Of a DNA stretch of 64,000 nt, positions 39,858 to 47,294 are shown one piece after another; the stretch's first letter is position 1; each line of letters opens with the position of its first letter. The DNA comes from Polyangia bacterium (lineage in GTDB: Bacteria > Myxococcota_A > Polyangia > Nannocystales > Nannocystaceae), in assembly GCA_030430565.1 (NCBI GenBank), contig JAUIKS010000026.1, positions 107,362 to 171,361 on the forward strand. The letters run 5' to 3'. A program made the translations under genes and the position numbers. The notes under the pieces are model-generated. The model ran no database searches and was not told the origin of the DNA. It saw only the letters and a list, made by a program, of their open reading frames with translations.

Positions 39858-40886
39858 ATGACACTTCGCTTATCGTCGCCCGCCTCCGCGCTCGCGCTGC
39901 TCGCGCTGCTCGCTGTCTCCGCCCCTGCCTGCGGCGACAGCGACGGTGAGACCAGCGAGTCGACCGTCCACGACAGCGACGCCGTGGCGACGGACGCGAG
40001 CACCACCGCGGGTCCGGGTGACGGCGACGGTGACGGCGACGGTGACGGCGACGGTGACGGCGATGGTGACGGCGATGGCGACGGCGACGGCGATGGCGAC
40101 GGCGACGGCGACGGCGACGGTGATGGCGACGGTGATGGCGACGGCGACGGTGACGGCGACGGAGACGGCGATGGTGACGGCGACGGTGACGGCGACGGCG
40201 ACGGCGACGGCTTCGCCGACGACTTCGCCGGCGACGGGCCGCTGATCGGCTACGTCACCAACAACCCCGACTCACTCCCCGACGTCGCCCGCGTCGACGG
40301 GCGCTACCGGGCCAACCTGGTCAGCAACGAGAACAACATCACGCTGCACTTCAACCAGGACCAGGGCCGCCTCGACGCGAAGCCGCTGACCTTCCCCTTC
40401 GACGTGGTGGCGCGCAACATCGGCATCGGCACCCAGGCCGACTCCCAGAGCGCGCCGCCGCCCAACGGCAACCCGTACATCTTCGCCGGCGTGCAGGTGC
40501 ACGTGCTCGATCTCGAGTCGCGCAACTCCTCCCACGTCGTCGTCGGTCACCGCGGCGGGACGCACTTCACGGTCGAGGGCAAGCACACCGTCAATGGCAG
40601 CTCGAGCGTCAACGACGCCGGCGCCAACATCGTCCCGGATGGCCGCGCGGACATCCGCATCGTCGGCAACCAAGACCACACGCTGACGGTCTACTGGCAG
40701 ACCCCGAACCCCGACCCGGGCAACCAGCCCGACAGCTGGAACCTGTACAACGGGACCGGTGAGCTGCCGCCCCCGAGCCCGAGCTACGACGCGGAGGTCT
40801 ACGTCGGCCTGATCACCTACGCCTTCGAGCTCGGCGGCGTGCCCTTCGTGGGGACCTGCGACGGCCTCGAGGGCGGCTCGCTGTAG
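39858..40886 (+). CDS. Lipoprotein with (GD)n linker and lectin-like beta domain
   Basis: Predicted protein of 342 residues from the ATG at 39858; the frame opens at 39597 but the signal peptide begins here (ALALLALLAVSAPAC). A Ser/Thr linker is followed by (GD)n at residues 54-118. The C-terminal 220 residues form one beta-rich domain (DGPLIGYVTNNPDSLPDVAR, VDGRYRANLVSNENNITLHF, GVQVHVLDLESRNSSHVVVG, HTLTVYWQTPN) resembling a concanavalin/LamG-type jelly roll in spacing and aromatic content. A carbohydrate-binding role is inferred. Same linker type as the lipoprotein at 8807. Confidence 0.78.
   Translation: MTLRLSSPASALALLALLAVSAPACGDSDGETSESTVHDSDAVATDASTTAGPGDGDGDGDGDGDGDGDGDGDGDGDGDGDGDGDGDGDGDGDGDGDGDGDGDGDGDGDGDGDGDGDGFADDFAGDGPLIGYVTNNPDSLPDVARVDGRYRANLVSNENNITLHFNQDQGRLDAKPLTFPFDVVARNIGIGTQADSQSAPPPNGNPYIFAGVQVHVLDLESRNSSHVVVGHRGGTHFTVEGKHTVNGSSSVNDAGANIVPDGRADIRIVGNQDHTLTVYWQTPNPDPGNQPDSWNLYNGTGELPPPSPSYDAEVYVGLITYAFELGGVPFVGTCDGLEGGSL
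40017..40211 (+). repeat. (GGYGAY)n in-frame tandem repeat coding (Gly-Asp)n
   Basis: 195 bases of 6-bp units inside the lipoprotein gene 39858-40886. Synonymous codon choice (GGC/GGT, GAC/GAT) varies irregularly, unlike the clearer 12/18-bp periods of the array at 9101. This suggests an independent expansion or longer drift. Confidence 0.95.
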
Positions 40887-40905
40887 CCGAGGGCTCTCGT
40901 CTGCG

Positions 40906-41937
40906 TCAGCTCGGCTCCTCGAGCCGCCCGTCTGCGTGCACCGCGAAGCGCCCGCGGTCACGCGCGTGCGCGGGGCCGTCCGTCTCCCACGGCCAGCCGC
41001 CGAACTGCGTGCGTCGGTAGTCCATCACCGCCTGCTGGATCTCCGCGCGCGTGTTCATGACGAAGGGGCCGTGCGCGGCCACCGGCTCGCCGATCGGGCG
41101 GCCCTGCAGCAGCAGCAGCTCTGTCTCCTCGCGCGCGCCGTTGACGATCGTCGCCGCGACGTGCGGCCGCAGCCTCGCGGCCGTGTCGCGCGTGACCTGA
41201 GCCCCGGCGATGTGGGCCTCGTCGCCGCGGAACATGTACAGCGCTCGGTTCACGCCGCGCGGGCCGGCCGGCAGCGTGTAGCGGGCCCCGGGCGCGAGGC
41301 GAATCGTCGCGATCTGCACCGCCGCGTCGGCGCGCGCGGCCCAGGAGTTCGGCGGGGGCGCGGGCGACTGCAGGCCCTCGAGCCCGCCCGCGTACGCGAC
41401 GAGCTCCGTCTTCCGCCCCTGCCCGTCGACGAGCTCGCGCGTGGGGATCGTGTGGGCCCACAGCATCGTGAAGTAGGGCTCGACCATCTTGTCGACGCGC
41501 GGGAGGTTGAGCCAGATCTGGAACAGCTCGGTGGGGTTGTCGCGGTCGCGGTGCACGAGCGGGAACATCTCGCTGTGGACCACGCCGCGGCCCGCGGTCA
41601 TCCACTGGCAGTCGCCGTGACCAAACCTCGCGGTGGCGCCCATGCTGTCGCTGTGATCGATATAGCCGCGGCGGGCGATCGTCACGGTCTCAAAGCCGCG
41701 GTGCGGGTGCCGGGGAAAGCCCGGGATGACATCGCCGTGGTACATGCGCCAGCCGTCCTTGCCGGCGAAGTCCATCCCGATGGTGCGCCCGGCGAGCGAC
41801 GCGTCAGGCCCCATGTGGGCGTTCCCGCGCGGGTAGGCGTCGTCGTGGTGAACGAGGAAGAGGAAGGGATCGAGCGTCGGCCACGGCGGGCGACCCAGCG
41901 GGCTGACGGAGAATACGGCGGAGTCTTCGTCTGACAC
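40906..41937 (-). CDS. Pirin family protein
   Basis: Predicted protein of 343 residues from the GTG at 41937; a TTG two codons upstream (41943) is the alternative, and there is no suitable ATG. It has the bicupin pirin layout: the N-terminal cupin metal site GFPRHPHRGFETVTIARRGY (two His) and GDCQWMTAGRGVVHSEMFPL (third His and Glu), then ELFQIWLNLP. The second cupin is VNRALYMFRGDEAHIAG and the C-terminal pirin domain ends GPFVMNTRAEIQQAVMDYRR. Pirins act as iron-binding quercetinases or redox-sensing regulators. The protein is somewhat longer than the usual 230-300 residues. Confidence 0.9.
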   Translation of the reverse strand: MSDEDSAVFSVSPLGRPPWPTLDPFLFLVHHDDAYPRGNAHMGPDASLAGRTIGMDFAGKDGWRMYHGDVIPGFPRHPHRGFETVTIARRGYIDHSDSMGATARFGHGDCQWMTAGRGVVHSEMFPLVHRDRDNPTELFQIWLNLPRVDKMVEPYFTMLWAHTIPTRELVDGQGRKTELVAYAGGLEGLQSPAPPPNSWAARADAAVQIATIRLAPGARYTLPAGPRGVNRALYMFRGDEAHIAGAQVTRDTAARLRPHVAATIVNGAREETELLLLQGRPIGEPVAAHGPFVMNTRAEIQQAVMDYRRTQFGGWPWETDGPAHARDRGRFAVHADGRLEEPS

Positions 41938-42123
41938 GATCAAGAGCCTGTCTGAAGAACCCGCGCGGCGCCAGGAGCGTGTCGCTCACCGGTCAGGGAC
42001 GCCCGGCGACGCCCGCTGTGGCTGATCTCGAGCTGCCGAGACGCTGGCCTCACCGCGGACGTGGTTCGCGCCGCGCGCCCCCCGAAGGGGCTCGTCTCCG
42101 CCGCGATACCATCCCCGTGAACC

Positions 42124-42789
42124 ATGTTCAGCCTCGTCTACTTCGGGCTCACGCTGATCATCGCGGTCTTCGACACGCTCTATAAACAAGCGCCGTACTA
42201 CACGATGACGAACGTCGCGTTGCGAGTCGTCATTCTCCTCCCGCTCATCCTCGTCATCGTCAAGGGGAGATCACGCTACGCCGACCTGCTGCGGAGGACG
42301 CTGTGGGTCACGATCATCGCGGACAGCTTGCTGCCCGTGGTCTTCCCCGCGGGGATGGTCGCGTTCCTGATCGTGCACCTCCTCAACAGCGGCAATTTTT
42401 ATCGACACGTCGAATTCGCGCGCGCGCGGCTCCCCTCCATCATCGTCCCCGCGCTCATCGCCTACGGCGTGGCGCTCGCGCTCTACGTCTTCGCGCTCCT
42501 GCCCGAGCTCGACGAGGTGTTCACGGTCTTGGTCGGCGTGTACCTGATCCCGATCGCGCTCGCGTGGTCGCTCTCGATCACCAACTACCTGCAACGCAGG
42601 ACTCGCTGGGCGCGCATGGCCTCGCTCGGGATGCTGCTGTTCTTCCTCACCGACTTCCAGGTCGCGGTCGAATTTTTAACGACGACGAGCATCCCGTACT
42701 ACGGCGTCGTCAACGCGGTCACCTACTACACGGGGCTGTTCTTGATGAGCCGCGCGACGCGGTACATCCACGCGGACGTCAGCGCGTGA
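42124..42789 (+). CDS. YhhN-like (lysoplasmalogenase/TMEM86-type) membrane protein
   Basis: Predicted protein of 221 residues with seven to eight hydrophobic helices. The pattern ADLLRRTLWVTIIADSLLPV, then AGMVAFLIVHLLNSGNFYRH, resembles the 'D.ll....F..G...F...H..Y' signature of the YhhN family, which includes lysoplasmalogenases that cleave vinyl-ether lysolipids. In this copy the second Asp-Gly pair is not obvious, so activity is uncertain. Myxobacteria make ether lipids, which would suit the family (context, not evidence). Its 3' end overlaps the convergent YgfK-like gene by 11 bases. Confidence 0.6.
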   Translation: MFSLVYFGLTLIIAVFDTLYKQAPYYTMTNVALRVVILLPLILVIVKGRSRYADLLRRTLWVTIIADSLLPVVFPAGMVAFLIVHLLNSGNFYRHVEFARARLPSIIVPALIAYGVALALYVFALLPELDEVFTVLVGVYLIPIALAWSLSITNYLQRRTRWARMASLGMLLFFLTDFQVAVEFLTTTSIPYYGVVNAVTYYTGLFLMSRATRYIHADVSA

Positions 42790-44881
42790 TCTGGAGCTTG
42801 TCCGTCGAGCGCGGCGGTTGATCGATCAGGTGCACCACGTAGTTGTCCGCGCTGCTCATCACCGCGTCGGCGACGAGGCGCATGATGTGGAAGTAGGTCA
42901 GGTCGATCTCCGTGACCTCCTCGCTGATCTCGCCGTGGGCCGAGCCCGCCAGGTCGGCGGCGACGAACTCGATCGCGAAGCCGGGCCCGGAGTAGCTGAC
43001 GCGCCCGGTCGCCTGCGGCTCGAGCTCGACGCTGTAGCCCTTCCCCGCGAACCGCCCGAACACGCGCAGACCCGCGCCGTGGCGCTCGAGGAAGAAGCCG
43101 TCGTGATCCGCGAACAGCTCGTAGTCGCCGCGGCTGCCGAAGAAGCGCGGCTTGATCACGTAGGGCCCGCCGTCCTCGGGGCAGAACACGTCACAGTTGC
43201 CGCACTCGTTGCAGAAGTCGGCGAAATTGCCGATCTGGTGCTTCTTCTCGATCGTTAAGGGCGAGGCCGACGTCTTCGACCAGCCTGACCCATCAGGCAG
43301 CTTACGCAGGCGCTCGACCGGCAGCTCACCACGAGGCAGCGTGAAGCGGAAGTTGGCGTCGTTGGGGCAGACCGGCAGGCACTTGTCGCAGGTCAGGCAG
43401 TCGAACAGCACCAGATGGCTGCCGACCTTGCGCGGCGGCTTGGCGTTGCGCTCCCGGCCGTAGCGCGGGTCCTCGGTCACGCGCGCAACGTAGTCGCGGG
43501 TGTTGAGGAGGGTGGCCGCCGCGACCGCCTCCTGCCACTCCTCGGCGCGCAGCAGCCCCCGGGCGTCGTCGCCGGCCGCGAGCGCGCGCGCAGCCGCGTC
43601 CCGACGCGCCGGGTCGACGCTGGCGAGCGCCGCGTCCTGGTGGCCGTAGGCCTTCAGGATGAAGGTCTCGACGTCGCGCGCCCCGACCCCGTCCATGCGC
43701 GCGCCGAGCTCCTTGAAGTACGACTGCCCGCGCCCGTAGCCGCCGGGCTTTAGGAAGTCGCTGCAGACGGTGATCGGCGTGAGCCCGATCGCCACCGCGT
43801 CGGCGAAGTTGTGGCGGTCGACGCCGGCCGAGAACGAGATCGGGTAGCGGGCGCCGAAGCGCTCGCGGAACCGCCCCACCAGGTTCATGGCGATGACGTG
43901 CAGCGGCGGGCCCGAGAGGTACATCTCGCGCTCGCCCTCGGGGAAGAACTCGCGGTGGTTCTCGACGATCAGCGTGTTGGAGAACTTGACCCCGAAGCCG
44001 AGCCCGCGCCGCGCCGCCCGCGAGCCCAGGCGCTCGACGAAGGCCGCCGCCTGGTCCCACTGAGTGTCGCGCTTGAACGCGCTGTCCGGCACCCGCACGT
44101 CGGCGTAGCCCATGCGGTCGCGCAGCAGCGCGCGCACGCCCGCGGGCCCGAGCAGCGTCGGGTTGAGCTTGACCACGCAGTGCAGCCCGACATGGTCGAG
44201 CAGGTAGGTGATGATGCTCTCGATCTCGTCGGGCGGGCAGCCGTGGAAGGTGCTGAGCGTGAGCGTGTTGCTGATCCGCGTCCGGAAGTCGAGGTCGCGA
44301 AAGCGCGCGAACTCGTCGGGGATCTGCGCGCGCAGCTGCTCGATGACCGGCGTCGCGTCGAGCATGCCGCGGATGAACTCCTGCACGCGATCGCTCTGAA
44401 TGCCCTTTAGGTCATATCCGACGCTCATGTCGTAGAGCACGCGACCGAAGCCGGGCGGGAGCTTGAGCAGGCCGGAGGCCGCGAGGATCTCGACCAGCAT
44501 CGCGCCCTTGACGTACTCGACCAACGACTCGCCGAGGCGCAGCTCCTGGGACCACTCGACGTTGTAGCCGATCGTCTGCATGTCGATGCAGGGGCGCGGG
44601 ATCTTGAGCGTGTCGAGGATCTGGACGGTCTTGAGCTCGATGATCCGGCTGCCGCTGAGCCACGCGAGCACCACGTTCTGCGCCATCTGGCTGTGCGGGC
44701 CCGCGGCGGGGCCCAGCGGCGTCGCGGCCTCGAGGCCGTGAAAGCGCACCCCGACGTCGCGCCCGCCCGCGTCGCGCACGAACTTGCGCGCGGGCAGATC
44801 AAAGATCGATCCGCAGGCGGCGTGCTCTCCGAACATCCGCTTGATGAGAGCGTGGAAGGGGTACGGGCGCAGCTCAGCCAT
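42779..44881 (-). CDS. Compact YgfK-like FeS protein (lacks the central flavin/NAD domain)
   Basis: Predicted protein of 700 residues; E. coli YgfK is about 1030. Residues 1-440 follow the YgfK N-terminal TIM-barrel closely: ATPLGPAAGPHSQMAQNVVL, IIELKTVQILDTL, TLTLSTFHGCPPDEIESI, VVKLNPTLLGPAGVRALL, GFGVKFSNTL, LTPITVCSDFLKPGGYGRG. The GltD-like FAD/NAD(P) domain expected after that is missing. The C-terminal part is retained, with two [4Fe-4S] motifs (CLTCDKCLPVCPNDANF; CNECGNCDVFCPEDGGPY). YgfK acts in purine/hydantoin degradation with Se-dependent hydroxylases and SsnA, genes that occur 16-20 kb away in this window. Without its own flavin it may need a separate reductase partner, perhaps the FAD-less Mo enzyme at 22285. 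Confidence 0.85.
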   Translation of the reverse strand: MAELRPYPFHALIKRMFGEHAACGSIFDLPARKFVRDAGGRDVGVRFHGLEAATPLGPAAGPHSQMAQNVVLAWLSGSRIIELKTVQILDTLKIPRPCIDMQTIGYNVEWSQELRLGESLVEYVKGAMLVEILAASGLLKLPPGFGRVLYDMSVGYDLKGIQSDRVQEFIRGMLDATPVIEQLRAQIPDEFARFRDLDFRTRISNTLTLSTFHGCPPDEIESIITYLLDHVGLHCVVKLNPTLLGPAGVRALLRDRMGYADVRVPDSAFKRDTQWDQAAAFVERLGSRAARRGLGFGVKFSNTLIVENHREFFPEGEREMYLSGPPLHVIAMNLVGRFRERFGARYPISFSAGVDRHNFADAVAIGLTPITVCSDFLKPGGYGRGQSYFKELGARMDGVGARDVETFILKAYGHQDAALASVDPARRDAAARALAAGDDARGLLRAEEWQEAVAAATLLNTRDYVARVTEDPRYGRERNAKPPRKVGSHLVLFDCLTCDKCLPVCPNDANFRFTLPRGELPVERLRKLPDGSGWSKTSASPLTIEKKHQIGNFADFCNECGNCDVFCPEDGGPYVIKPRFFGSRGDYELFADHDGFFLERHGAGLRVFGRFAGKGYSVELEPQATGRVSYSGPGFAIEFVAADLAGSAHGEISEEVTEIDLTYFHIMRLVADAVMSSADNYVVHLIDQPPRSTDKLQITR

Positions 44882-45050
44882 TCGTGGTTCACTCCCTGCC
44901 GGCGTGGCAGCAGCGGATCAGACTACCGAATCGCGCGCACGCTCGACAGTGAGAATGCGCGCCTCCGCGCGCCGCGAGGCAGCGCCAAGAATGCGTGCAG
45001 AACATCGTTCCTGCGGTTCTCTGACGTGGCCGTGCAGTACGATGCCGACG

Positions 45051-45503
45051 ATGAAGACGGTGATCCAGCGAGTCTCACGGGCCGAGGTGCGCGTCGAGGG
45101 AGCGCGGGTCGGCGCCATCGAGCGCGGCGTGCTCGCGCTGACGGCCGTCGAGCGCGGCGACACCATGGCGGAGGTCACGGCGACCGCCCGCAAGCTCGCG
45201 GGGCTGCGGATCTTCCCGGGGCGCACGCCGATGGATCAGACGCTGCACGAGATCGGCGGCGGCGTGCTGCTGATCTCGCAATTCACGATCGCGGGCGACC
45301 TCCGCAAGGGCCGACGTCCGAGCTTCAACGGCGCCGAGGAGCCCACCCGCGCCAACGAGCTCTACGAGGCCCTGGCCAGCGCGCTGCGTGCCGAGGGCCT
45401 GACCGTTGAGACAGGCATCTTCGCCGCCCACATGCAGGTCGAGCTCGTCAACGACGGGCCGGTTACGCTGATCCTCGAGGTCCGCGAGGGCAAGGTCCGC
45501 TGA
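45051..45503 (+). CDS. dtd: D-aminoacyl-tRNA deacylase
   Basis: Predicted protein of 150 residues, the standard length for DTD (about 145). It starts MKTVIQRVSRAEVRV and has the invariant active-site motifs LLISQFTIAGDLRKGRRPSF (the SQxT signature) and the C-terminal VELVNDGPVTLILEV (the NxGPVT signature with the cross-subunit Gly-cisPro). It removes D-amino acids (and Gly from tRNA-Ala) from tRNA. An ATG at 45042 three codons upstream is possible. It is divergent from the YgfK-like gene and convergent with the next gene, 5 bases apart. Confidence 0.96.
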   Translation: MKTVIQRVSRAEVRVEGARVGAIERGVLALTAVERGDTMAEVTATARKLAGLRIFPGRTPMDQTLHEIGGGVLLISQFTIAGDLRKGRRPSFNGAEEPTRANELYEALASALRAEGLTVETGIFAAHMQVELVNDGPVTLILEVREGKVR

Positions 45504-45508
45504 CGCGC

Positions 45509-46810
45509 TCAGCCGCGCGCGCGCATCGCTATCGTCAAGCCGCAGCCGATAGCGAGGAACAGCAGCGGCACGCCGAGCGCGACCGGGCGCGGCGGCGGCT
45601 CGTCGGGCTCCACGGCCGCCCGCCATCTCGCCCGCGTGGCTCCGTGCTCGAGCGCCTCTCGGTGCTCTCGCTCCCGCTGCTGCGCGAGCTCGACCGCGAG
45701 CGCGCCCGCGCCGGGCAGCTCGGGCGGCGCGGACGCTTCGAAGTCGCTCCAGAAGTCCGGATCCGTGTCGGGGTGGAGCCCGCGTTCGAACTGCCGCTCC
45801 ATGTACTCGAGTCGTTGGGCGTGCCAGCGCTCGGCGGCCACGCGCGCGTCGGCGTAGAACGCCTCGATGGCCTCGGCCGCGCCGGGGAGCAGCGCGAGCT
45901 CGACGCGCTCAATCGACGCCTCCTCGCCGGGGTAGTAGTAGGGCGCGAGGGGGCGGTACAGCGTTCGCTGCCCTGACTCGTGCAGCTCCAAGAGCCGCAG
46001 GTTGACGAGGTACGAGAGGTTGTAGTGGCGCTCGTGGTTGAGCGCCTCGTGCAGGGCCGCGTGGATGTCGATGGAGCGCCACGCGGCGCCTAGGCGGATG
46101 AGCCCGAGCAGCCCCTCCACCGCGTCATCGTACTCGCTGCGCCAGTCCGCCCCGGCGACGTCCCGGGCCGCGAAGATCGTCGGCAGCCGGGTCGCCGAGA
46201 GCGCGGGCTTGTCCCGCGGCGGGTCGAGCAGCCAGTCCATCGCGAGCAGCTGGTAGCGCTCGCGCCCGAAGTGCGCGTCCGGGTTGAGCTCGATGGCGCG
46301 CGCGATGTGCCTACGCCCCTCGACCAGGTCTTGCAGCTCGCCGGGGTCGTCACGCTTCGCGCCGCGACGGATCCAGCGGTGCGCGAGCAGGGTGCCGAGG
46401 TTGGCGTGGTAGCGGTACTCGTGGTTCGCGCGCTCGTCCCCGGCGGGCGTCATGTCGAGGCGCGCTCGCTTGCGACGCATCCAGGCGAGCGCGTCGCCGC
46501 TGCGGCCGAGGCGATCACAGGCGACCGCCGCGTCGTCGAGCTCGGCGAGCGGGACCTCCTGGGGCGCGCGGCGCCAGCTCGCCTCGATCCGCTCGACGCG
46601 GAACTCGTAGTACTGCGGCGGGTTGCGTTCGAAGCGGCCGGTCACGACCTCGACGACGTCGGGCGCGTCGCGGGCCTCGGCGGCGAGCGTGTCGCGATCC
46701 CAGAGGCACGCCCGGGCCGGCTGCGGCGACGCGCACAACAGCGCCGCGAGGACGAGCAGCCCGCGGCCGACGCGTCTCCACGCGGCCCAGCTCGAGGGGG
46801 AGAGGCCCAT
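45509..46810 (-). CDS. Exported protein, TPR-like helical body and C-terminal membrane anchor
   Basis: Predicted protein of 433 residues from the ATG at 46810; longer frame to 47494 is antisense to the kinase and not coding. A signal peptide (GRGLLVLAALLCASPQPARA, then CLWD) suggests Sec export, and the Cys after ARA could even be lipidated. The body is helical with TPR-like pairs (DDAAVACDRLGRSGDALAWM; EGRRHIARAIELNPDAHFGR). Near the C-terminus is one helix, ALGVPLLFLAIGCGLTIAM, followed by RARG, fitting a periplasmic domain held by a C-terminal anchor. Function unknown. It is divergent from the sigma-like gene, with a 62-base gap holding an inverted repeat. Confidence 0.75.
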   Translation of the reverse strand: MGLSPSSWAAWRRVGRGLLVLAALLCASPQPARACLWDRDTLAAEARDAPDVVEVVTGRFERNPPQYYEFRVERIEASWRRAPQEVPLAELDDAAVACDRLGRSGDALAWMRRKRARLDMTPAGDERANHEYRYHANLGTLLAHRWIRRGAKRDDPGELQDLVEGRRHIARAIELNPDAHFGRERYQLLAMDWLLDPPRDKPALSATRLPTIFAARDVAGADWRSEYDDAVEGLLGLIRLGAAWRSIDIHAALHEALNHERHYNLSYLVNLRLLELHESGQRTLYRPLAPYYYPGEEASIERVELALLPGAAEAIEAFYADARVAAERWHAQRLEYMERQFERGLHPDTDPDFWSDFEASAPPELPGAGALAVELAQQREREHREALEHGATRARWRAAVEPDEPPPRPVALGVPLLFLAIGCGLTIAMRARG

Positions 46811-46828
46811 GTCCGTGGTTGCACGGAC
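46811..46828. promoter_or_regulatory. Inverted repeat in divergent promoter region
   Basis: GTCCGTG-gttg-CACGGAC: 7-bp perfect arms with a 4-base loop, lying directly next to the ATG (46810) of the TPR-like gene and 45 bases before the sigma-like gene. In the minus-strand transcript it would form a hairpin just before the start codon and could hide the ribosome-binding site. As DNA it could be a repressor site controlling both directions. Confidence 0.5.
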
Positions 46829-46872
46829 GACGCGCGCGCGGGTTCCCACGCGGTCTCGAGTACGATGACCGC

Positions 46873-47211
46873 GTGGAGCCCTCCCCCCCAGACGCCGTGC
46901 TCGTCGCCGCCTGGCAGCGCGGCGACGCGGACGCCGGGGAGCGGCTCTTCCTCGCGGCGCTGCGCCGGATCCCCGTCGAGTCGCAGGCGGTGCTCGAGCT
47001 GACCTACTGGGAGAAGATGACGGCCGCCGAGGTCGCGGAGGTCTTCGACATCGCGGTCGGGACCGCGAAGAGCCGCCTGCGGCGCGCGCGTCAGCAGCTG
47101 AGCGCGGCCGCGTCGCGGATCGCCCGCGCGCCCGAGCTGCTGGAGAGCACCATGGGCGGTCTAGAGCGCTGGGTTGAGCAGCTTCGCGAGCAGCTCTTTT
47201 GCGCGCCATGA
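46873..47211 (+). CDS. ECF-sigma-like protein lacking region 2 (region-4-only remnant or regulator)
   Basis: Predicted protein of 112 residues with a GTG start at 46873. It begins like an ECF sigma factor (VLVAAWQRGDADAGERLF, the start of region 2) but jumps directly to a complete region 4 (LAALRRIPVESQAVLELTYW; MTAAEVAEVFDIAVGTAKSR; LRRARQQL). About 100 residues, covering regions 2.1-2.4 that bind the RNA polymerase clamp and melt the -10 element, are missing in frame. It cannot be a normal sigma factor: either it is a decayed gene or a DNA-binding helix-turn-helix protein. It is followed after 83 bases by a Ser/Thr kinase, as many myxobacterial ECF genes are. Confidence 0.7.
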   Translation: MEPSPPDAVLVAAWQRGDADAGERLFLAALRRIPVESQAVLELTYWEKMTAAEVAEVFDIAVGTAKSRLRRARQQLSAAASRIARAPELLESTMGGLERWVEQLREQLFCAP

Positions 47212-47294
47212 ATTTCTCGTGATCCCTCGAGGGGCGGCGGGAACCACTCGATCGATGACCGCGCGTGCGTTCGCGCGCGGCGACGAGGACCCCT

